From NCBI GenBank assembly GCA_948567375.1, contig OX419757.1, forward strand, positions 7,254,001 to 7,318,000: a stretch of 64,000 nt of DNA, given 5' to 3'. Shown one piece after another: positions 55,634-64,000 of the stretch; position 1 is the first letter of the stretch; the number at the start of each line of letters is the position of its first letter. The stretch is from Lunularia cruciata (taxonomy: Eukaryota > Streptophyta > Marchantiopsida > Lunulariales > Lunulariaceae). Under the pieces are notes generated by a model, which saw nothing but the letters and a program-made list of their open reading frames with translations, was not told the DNA's origin and searched no databases. Made by a program: the position numbers and the translations under genes.

Positions 55634-58199
55634 TAAGCTTTTAGTGTTCCAGGCACTTTTCTATCCAGCTCTGTTTAGGGACGTTGTATGGAATAGATCA
55701 GCTCTGACCGTGCACAACTGTTTTTATCTTCTCTTTATAGCTCAGTATCATTTTCACCAAATCGTGACTGAGAAATTTATATCACCATTTGTAAACCTAT
55801 TCTTCCTGCAGCAAGTGCTTCAGCACCTGGACTTGGGAACAAACAACGTCTCGTGTGTTATGTGCAATGTCCACATGATTTTCTTGGTACATTACCGCCG
55901 TATGCTTCTTTTCTTGTCAGAGTTCGGGAACAACCACAGAAATGAATATGAATACAATGCATGCAAAGTATCTGAAAAGATGAGGGTTGTCTATTGATGA
56001 TTGTAAATCCTCTGGATGCCATATTGCGGGAACAAATCAGTAATAATATATCCAAGCACCCGGGAATGTCTAGTTCTCTACAATTCCCACTGACCGACTT
56101 CTAGTCAGCAACAAGTAGCGTTAGTTCCATTGGTACAAGCCAATTGATCTCGTCCATTTAAACTTGGGGCAAGTCAACAAGAACGGGCGACCATCCAGAG
56201 TAAGACTTCGTAGTATAGAGCCGCTTACAGTGGGCATGCTTAGCTAAAACCCCCCTATGAATCAAAAAATGGTCTCTGTAACAATGATCAGACAACTTGT
56301 AACTCTGTCCACACTGAGATTCTCGTCTTCTTGTTCATTCTTCAGGTTTCACATTGTAAGGAGCAAATAAAAGCAAAGCTGCAGCCTCACAACTAATGCA
56401 TTGCCCGGGACATTATCCGAGTTCAAAATCATTTCGTTGCTAATGCACTGATTACACCTGTGACAGGAGTGAAAGTCCCGACTACCTTTGCTCCCGAGGA
56501 CTGGCATTGCTTTATCCACCGCCCAATTATAAGTGACCGACTTCATTAACCTTCAGTGTCTATTAATCAGTTCTCTTCTGCTAATCTAGTATCAGTACCC
56601 TTCCGAATCGATATTATGCTGCTCAACGTCATCCTTCGTATATTCACTAATCTTGAATGCTTTTTGGAGCAAATACTTTCGATCCCGGTCGAGATTGCTT
56701 CGGGTGAAAACATAGGCACCTGTATGGTCTCGTTGTTGGACATGGCTGTTATGGTCTAATAGGGATTGAGTTATTGTGTTCCTATGTATTTACAATCTAT
56801 CAAGAGAAGCCCTCACCAGCCAAAGTCTGTGAGACAAGGATTTACTTTTGTCCCGTCATTAACTTTGAATTGACAGCAGCAGAGTTGTAATATCCAATTG
56901 CGATGTAAACCCAGCAGAATTGTTATATTGAATTGTAATGCAAAGCAAGTGCCAAGAACTGACATTTTTTAACCGTAACATGACTGATCTTCCGTTCCAC
57001 TCTTGACCAAGCCCGCGACGGTTGAAGAGGACAGCCATAAATCTCGAACAAGAACAGATCCTTAAAGTCACATGAATATGGTGATCAATCTGGAGCAACA
57101 CATCCTATAAGATCTAGTTTGCTGAGAGGCAACATTTTGTGCTAGGTATATTTACGTTCTCTAGCATTGAAAGTCATTAAAACAATAAGCAAGTGATTCG
57201 AATTGAACACTTCCACTATGTAGTGTTCCCTCTCCGTTTGGGAAGGAATCTGGACGCAGTCGAACTGATTCTCAAACTTGAGGATATTACAGGCAAGGTA
57301 GAGAGAGTAAATGGATTTCCATTCCGCTTGTATTAGTAGATGGATGACTGGCAGATTCCTCAAGATCGCTTCTAGAGCACGGATAACTTCAAAGAATCTT
57401 CAACTACTCGACGAAAGAAGCACATCTCCGAAGCATGTGACACCTTCAATGAAGGAAAGTTAAAGTAAAAGGAGAAGTAAAAGAAGACCTTTCATGCAAT
57501 GCAAAGATCGTGAGACAACACCAGGATTACCATTCTGCAATCCGAGACCTACTGTAGTACTTCGGGATCAGTCTACGAGCTCTTAAGCGAACAATCTCCA
57601 AGAACTTTCCGGATTCAAAGTCTGCTAGTGCGATTGAAAATGTAGGCTACTCCATGGTTCTTCGTTCAAAAGCTTGTGAGACTTATACAATGTGTGAAGA
57701 AGTAAGGGGAAGCAGAGAAACGTGCTCAGAAGCCACTCTCGCAGTGCAAATTTCGTATCCACTATTTTAAGTTTGAAAGTATATACAATTCCGAAACCAC
57801 GAGCCAGAGTGGAGATTATTCCTCGTAGTTGTACCCACTACATTAACTAATTAAGACTGTCACCCGCTAGCGCTTGCACTAGCGATGTTCAGACAAGAAA
57901 TGGACAAAAATTTAGAACAGGTTTGACGATTCCGTCCATAAAGTCCAACATAAGCTGTTTAAATATGTCAAAGGTGCCGGAAACGCATCATCCTTTCGCT
58001 GCAGATGTTGGATTGAATGTTGAATTTTAAATCAGAGCGAAGTGCCCATCTTCTACTGCAGACTGTCCAGTTGCTTTACAGGTCTGTTTTCAGAGGACAT
58101 TGTCAATACCGCTTATCGATCAGCTATTGTTCAGAAGCGCTCAGAAGACAAAATCCCTCCATAGAATGGTCAGTGGACAATCGATGATGGTTTGCCTGA
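55634..58199. other. 3' flank of epoxide hydrolase (right duplication) and spacer
   Basis: To about 57275 this is the right copy of the segmental duplication, with one unit of the 145-bp repeat at 56345-56490. The stretch 55700-56190 is missing from the left copy. 57276-58199 is spacer with no recognised features. Confidence 0.65.
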
Positions 58200-58694
58200 T
58201 CACTTCTTTCCTTCCATCTGCTTGACAACAATCACCGGGCACTGTACGTGATGCACAACATAGTCACTGACACTTCCCAGAAGCATCCTCTTGACATTTC
58301 CCTGCCCACGGTTTCCTGTCACCAAGCAGTTCAGCTTCTGTTCCACGGCCGCGCTTGTAAGTTTCATGCGCGCATCCCCGTAGTAGACCTTGGCCTGGAT
58401 GATGAGGTGCTTCTCCCCAGCGGCCTTCTTCAGCTGGCTGCACAGAGCCGCATCCTGAGACAGCTGGTAGTGAGTTTTGCTCACCTGGGGGTCTTGAAGA
58501 TCGGATAGGGATATGATCGGAGCTCCAGACTCCTCCCACAGGAGAGAAAGCCCTTGTTCCTGCTCAAATTTCTGCACGATCAAGAGGAGCAGGTGGTCGC
58601 CTTCTTTCACGATATTGTCAAGAGCCCAAGACAGGGCATACTTGCTCGGGACCGAGTAGTCGAGAGCAACTCCAACAATCCTTCCTGAAGCCAT
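58200..58694 (-). CDS. Universal stress protein family (164 aa)
   Basis: ATG at 58694 (MASGRIVGVALDYS) to the stop at 58200. A single USP domain: first strand IVGVALDYS with the conserved Asp12, and the ATP-binding signature GNRGQGNVKRMLLGS (residues 127-141, pattern G-x2-G-x9-G-S) followed by SDYVVHHVQCPVIVVK. The length is typical for small plant USP proteins. The complete signature suggests an ATP-binding, dimeric member; such proteins are linked to hypoxia, salt and oxidative stress. Intronless as read here. It is on the strand opposite to the epoxide hydrolase and converges on it. No stop or frame problem. Confidence 0.95.
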   Translation of the reverse strand: MASGRIVGVALDYSVPSKYALSWALDNIVKEGDHLLLLIVQKFEQEQGLSLLWEESGAPIISLSDLQDPQVSKTHYQLSQDAALCSQLKKAAGEKHLIIQAKVYYGDARMKLTSAAVEQKLNCLVTGNRGQGNVKRMLLGSVSDYVVHHVQCPVIVVKQMEGKK

Positions 58695-61600
58695 TACGTC
58701 CGATGTATCAGTGTCTGTGCAGCTGCTACAACACTTTAAAATTTCTATCGATTATGTGCTGACACTTTCGATTTCTATCTGGAATTTCAGGTTCAGGTTC
58801 AGGTTCTGGCTCAAGCTCAAGCGACGACCACCACACTATTATTGTCATCTCTCTCACTCCAAGGCTATTTTAAGGCCCTTTATCAGGACCTTCGCATGGA
58901 TCGAAAAGGCGTCAGGAAACACTGCGGTAGCATCAGATCCCTCGAAAGTCCGCCTCCCGTGAGTCAGACGTCAATTAGTCAGTCTCTATCTGTTACTACA
59001 GAGAACGCTTTTTCTGACCCTTCCGTTAGAATATTCCGCCGGCCATAGGTTGCAAGGCCGTGGATTCAATGACCCCATCGTGCTTCATCGGAGCCGGACC
59101 TTCAGATCTGTTGAATATACAACCTATATTTTCTCACTCAGATGCAACAGCAGACATCAATTTTGCATGAAGCAGCATGTTTTGTAGAACTGTTAATACA
59201 TTGCGTCTCTCCACTTACTAGTTATGCTTAATATAAAACCTTGTTCCTGCTCCTGCTAGAGTTATACAGTGGTCGGTCTCTTTGTCATCTTGCTCTCTTG
59301 ATGTCCAGTTGGCCTGAATTGTAGGGTGCCCAGGACACGCCAGTTGGTCAATTTGGAATCGAAGAATCTGACTCCGCATTGAGAGCTTTCCACGCTCAAG
59401 CTTAGTTACCAACTAGCCGATGAAGGATCTAAGGTGTTGGTTTGATGAGTCGGTTCTATGCAGCTGTGATTGTCATTTGCTAGTACTACGACTACTACTC
59501 TGGAGATTCCATGGGCTGTAGCAAAACCAGTACTGGTGGGTTTTAACATTCAGCTGGTTTCTTCTTAGAAACGCAAACTAAAGCACATTGTTGTGTATCG
59601 CTCACCGTGATGACACATCGTCAGGAGGAAGGTGATGAGGAACTCCATTAGACCGAGTCCTTTATGACTTGCGTGCAGAATCATGCAACCCCCGTCCACG
59701 CAACTTGTTGATATGATCTGCTAGAAGTTCTGCATTTCATATGCTCCGGACCTTGATTGATGGCTCAGTTTTAAACTGTAATTCAATTTGACTCGGTTTT
59801 GACAGATAAGTTCTTGACAATTTGTGATATAAGCTGAGGTTCATCTTGTCGTACATTGTTCAGGAGACTCGATAGGTTTAAATTTGCAATCAACTTTGAA
59901 GTTGAATCCACGATGTTGTTATGCTACCCACTAGGTATCAGGGACCGGAGACTTCAGTGGCACTTGCTGGGAAAGGTCCATTTTTCCAGTTGTACCGTGG
60001 ATGAGACCACCTCATGACTGAGTTTCATGATCAGATATTTCATGTGCTTGATGTAGGTGATGTAAGTTTCCTCGCATCGCACCTAAAAGTTTGGAGCGAT
60101 TTTCCTTTCTGTTTGATTCTTCCAATATCGATTTTCCTGGGATGTGGTAACAGATCAAGCTTTCAATGTCTTTCATCTATCTGTACCAATGTTGTAGATA
60201 ACCAAATGAAAAGGCGTGTTTTTGCCACAAACAATTCCTACTTGCTAGAAAGGGAGGGCAGTAAAAGGTTGCGACAAGCTTTCATACATCTTCTTTTCCT
60301 CAATCATGCTGTGTCCTAAGCTTTACGCAGTCATTTTGATTCGCATTCCCATGATATGATCTCTATACATATGATTGAAAGCGACGGACAACAACCAATA
60401 TCCTGTTCTCTGTTAGATCCTCGATATCAGGTTATGATCACCGGGGCGGCTTGAATTGAATGACCTCTCTATGAGCGGCTACTTAGATATTACTCCTGAT
60501 GTAATGAATGTCGATGAACCTCCTTTCTCAATTTCCATCAAAGTCTGTGTTATGACTGAAACTCATTCTGGTCAAATCACCGAAAAGGTGGACTGATCTA
60601 CCGAATTGTCAGTGGTCAAACATCAATTCTACGGAAGCTGAGACGCGAGCACATCAGACATTGGATTTTGATCCCTCCTCGAGTCAGAGGAAAGGCGACA
60701 GCGAATGATAACAAGAAGGATGGGAAGACCCCATCAAGCCGAACAAAGATAAGGCATCCCTCCTAGAGTCCAACATGATGTTCTTCTCCTTCAACTCCTG
60801 CTTTGCGCTTTTGATGCACCTAACCTTCTGTCATCCCAAGTGCTGGTGAAGGCACTTAGTTTCAGTCTAATCTTGGGAATTTATTGACTGTACTGGTAAG
60901 TTTTGGTGACACCTCACTTCAGGTTGGTGAGGACGCCAGGACGCATTCTGGAACTTGCTAGAACTATCGTTAGGGGCCTTGAAACTTGATGAATTTCATG
61001 AACTGTGGCAGGCTTTTCAAACCCTCTTTTCCCTCTCCTGATTTGTTCTCCCAGATCTTTGTATCCAACATCGGTTCGATTCTTTGAGTTGGACGGGCTG
61101 TGACACTGCAAGTTGAGAAGTTGAAAATGACTTCCGGAGGTTTTGATCTCGCCATCGGTTCCGGATGCCCACCTAGTTTCGTCGGTGCTCCTCCTCCTTT
61201 CAAGTCTCAAATACTTATATGGGCAGTGGTGGGCAAGCTGTTCTTTGGACGGGGTATCCGCACAAAATGCTTATAGTGAACTATAGAGATCAGCAATTTT
61301 GAGCGGAGACTTGGGTGACCTTGAAAGTCTTTTCTCTGAACTAAAGGAGAAGATCTTATCATCAAATTGGTGGCTATCATCTTGTATTATATAGATGATG
61401 AAAGTAGAACTAGTGGTGTTTTTCTGTTTGACTGTTTACTTACGAAAAGCAAAGCCTCTCTATTACATCTAGGGATTGTCTCAAAACAGGAAAAGTAAGC
61501 ACAAGCTGCCTATTGGAAGAGATCCTGTGTATTGGAGTATCGAGGTCTTGGGTCCCCGGTGTGGTGGTAGGTCAGTAACACAAATGCGTCAAGATGACCA

Positions 61601-64000
61601 TCTGCGTTAAACAGTTTGCATTCTTGTGAAGGACAGTTCCATCCCTCTTGTATCCATGTTTTGCTATTCTACAAAGACTTCTGAGGTTATTGACAGAAAA
61701 CCAGCTGCGATTTAGAATTTATTGGCATAGAGAAACGTCAGTTTGTTCTGTGAACGTGTAAGGAGTGTAATCTGAACGTTCTGATTCAGACAAACTGCAG
61801 TGAACCTGGTTTTTGATGAGACAGTCATCTCAGGTAGGGTAGAATCACACTAACTTTATGAAAGAACTCGAGGCAACTGGAAGCAGCAGCTGTCAAGGAA
61901 CAACACTCGGTAGGAGGTGTTTACCTAAAGCAAGAACGGATTACATTTACAGTATAGATTTCAAAGCAGGGATGTCCAAACGTTAAACAACATTCCACAT
62001 AACATATAACAAGAAGAACGTTACAGATCTGCGGTTCGAAACAGAACTTGAATTGGACATGTTAACGCACTTCTTCAACTTCGGAAAATGTAAATACTGG
62101 ACAACATTGACATTATTCATACCTGAACTTCGTGCACACCAATCTTTCAGAAGTTCCCACTCTGTTAACCTTAAGTTCCTGGGTGACTAATCAAGCTGGA
62201 AGCAGAACTTAGAAAGTAACTAGGCCGAGTCCTGCTCCGAAATCTAAGTTTGGAAACTAGATCACAAATCTGGCAGGCTACTCTGCAACTGAAACAACGG
62301 AGTTTCAAAGTCCCTGGTTCAGTGTTGTAAAAAGCAGGAGAATCATTGAAAGGTAAGAGCAAGTCTATAGATACAAATTGTCAAAGAGCGGTAGGCAGCA
62401 GAAATTGGGAACGGGGGAGTACAGCAAGAAAGGAAGAGGATTATTGAGATTGCTTTTTAAGCCCGTTGGATCTTGCGAGGTCCAATCCCTTGAATCAGAC
62501 ACGAACACCATAGAACGTCAATTTAGTTTCAGAAAACAGACCTGCAGTTTCAGTACGCAAGTATAAGTAGGATGTAGTGATCAGCAAATGTAGAGAAGAA
62601 TATCTACACAACTGAAATATGATGTTGAATTGAAGTTCATAATCAAGGGGAGAGGAATCTGTGTTGGATTGAACTGCATTATAACCCCCTGAGTGGTAAA
62701 ACATTTCTTCTTGTTAATGTAAGTAGCTAAGCAGGTGAGGTGGTGTCAACTAATGGTGAAGTATTCAATAAAAAATATGTATTTCTTAAAGAGATACAGA
62801 TGGTGCAAGTTCCTAAGAAATATTACGATCAGCTGAAAATTGGCCCAATGTGCTTACCAAGGGGAAAGCTCTGAGTTGCAAGAGACCGTAATCCGATCTT
62901 GTGTATAAGTTTAGAAAGAGCAGGTGCGGATTCTACTACAGGCGTCTACTAATCTGATCTCGTATTCGAAGAGGACTACCAATGAAGAAAATTTCCATGG
63001 ACTGCAGGTATCATCCTAATCCGTGCAGGACATATCGACTCTTTTTACGACAGCTTTAGCAGTTGATGGAATTACAGAGCCAGAACCAAGGGTGTTGTGA
63101 AATTGGCATTCAGATCTCCACAAGTAAACTTCCAGTTTTAATTACTATCTCAACGTTCGTGAAATCGTTCACAGAACATAATTGTCCTTTCACAGCCGCT
63201 TCTAAAGGCCCAAACTTGATTCATTAGTTCATTGTTCTTGTAGATTCTGCTACTGAATGGTATTCGGTATATCTAACATAAGAGAACTCACCTATGCGCG
63301 AACAGATCCTCTGATTGCACAAGATCTGTGCAGATCGAGAATTCAAGCAGCTTACTCCTGGAGCACACAATCTTGCGCAGGTTCTTCTCAATTCAGTTCG
63401 TCATTTGCCTCGCTACTTGAGAGTCAAATTCCACAACTGACCACCCTGTCAGTCCATTGGTTGATTATCCTTCTCTACCTTGATAGACAAGAAGCGCAAA
63501 TGACCCGAGTTCAATCACCCTTAAGACGCTACAAAAGGAGTAAACGAATCCAGAAACAGAAAACCAATCCAACATGTAAAATGAAACCTGAATTGACTAC
63601 AGTTTCTAGCAATGTAGAATTTTCGCAAACGCCTATATTTTAAGCGTATGCAACTACAAACAGACTCGACCCAAACGCGTATCCAAAGCACTACGGAGCA
63701 GAATTTCGTATGGACAGAATTCCCTTGAATTTGAAATTCGGCGCGAATATCTACTCATCTTCAGTTCGACCGTACGCTTTCGCAGTATTCTCGCTCATTC
63801 ACATGGTTTGTCTGCAGTACCTCAGTACTTCCGAAGCTGCAGCAAATTGAACCCGAGGTCACGAAATTTAGGCGCCAGAAGGGAGAATCTTCGTCACCCT
63901 CTCTGATTAATTACCTTGCTTTCCTTTCATAGACCCTCTCGACCGGCATCAAAGGCCAGCCTCATCACTTCAACCACAACCCATACGAACCCCTATGACT
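58695..64000. other. Upstream of USP and distal region, no gene recognised
   Basis: 58695 onwards would include the USP promoter. The region has host-like composition without repeats seen elsewhere in the window. The longest open frames (60014-60319 plus, 60914-61210 minus, 63257-63643 plus) match no family I know. They might be exons or chance; without transcripts I would not call them. Confidence 0.5.

Noticed and set aside
58248-58508. Plus-strand and alternative minus-strand frames over the USP gene
   Set aside because: Shadows of the universal stress protein frame, which has the full family signature.
60914-61210. 98-codon minus-strand frame
   Set aside because: No family resemblance; an overlapping frame of similar length argues for chance.
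63257-63643. 128-codon plus-strand frame near the right edge
   Set aside because: Ser-rich, no known domain; could be part of an exon but cannot be supported.

Overview
The window is plant nuclear DNA. It is a block of nested LTR retrotransposons about 50 kb long, sitting between two tandem copies of a soluble epoxide hydrolase gene. Support for a plant: the intronless epoxide hydrolase has plant-type lid and catalytic spacing, there is a plant-type universal stress protein, the chromovirus uses an initiator-Met tRNA primer site, and C-to-T decay falls at CG and CAG sites. I cannot name the species. A seed-free land plant is a guess only.

Layout. 1-459 is the 3' half of epoxide hydrolase copy 1; its flank to about 2337 is duplicated at 55175-57275. 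2338-5539 is AT-rich decayed repeat sequence. 5540-51976 is the nest. E1 (oldest, partial, +) received E2 (5983-33684, duplicated site aatt) and chromovirus Y2 (34372-50495, minus strand, duplicated site atttt). E2 received E3 (14582-30184, agac), a 580-bp solo LTR (8354-8933) and a 2.2-kb insert (30461-32636). E3 received chromovirus Y1 (19627-25269, minus strand, catgg). Y2 received E4 (38578-48472, agat, the best-preserved member) and a 673-bp insert (48485-49157, gacca). 54692-55633 is the complete epoxide hydrolase copy 2. 58200-58694 (minus) is a universal stress protein. No gene is recognised in 58695-64000.

The E family is the unusual part. It is a Ty3/gypsy-type element of about 9.9 kb with one long reading frame: Gag, two zinc knuckles, aspartic protease, a C5 cytosine DNA methyltransferase, reverse transcriptase, RNase H, DDE integrase and a terminal C4HC3 PHD finger. 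The methyltransferase is in frame between protease and reverse transcriptase and occurs in E2, E3 and E4, so it belongs to the family. The termini are also unusual. Instead of two equal LTRs, each complete copy has a segment B (about 449 bp) at the 5' end and A-NN-B-A (A about 106 bp, NN two variable bases) at the 3' end. Outer ends are TGTC...GACA, flanked by 4-bp duplications in all three cases. This is the split-direct-repeat layout known from DIRS/Ngaro elements, here on an element with a DDE integrase.

Y1 and Y2 are chromodomain Ty3 elements. The Y1 LTR carries perfect heat-shock-element arrays upstream of a TATA box, and its gag-pol overlap has a consensus -1 slippery heptamer. No retrotransposon in the window has a fully open reading frame. 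Most breaks in E4 and Y1 are single stops that fit C-to-T change of CAG, CAA or CGA codons. Two stops shared by E3 and E4 lie in a UAG-CAR-YYA readthrough context.
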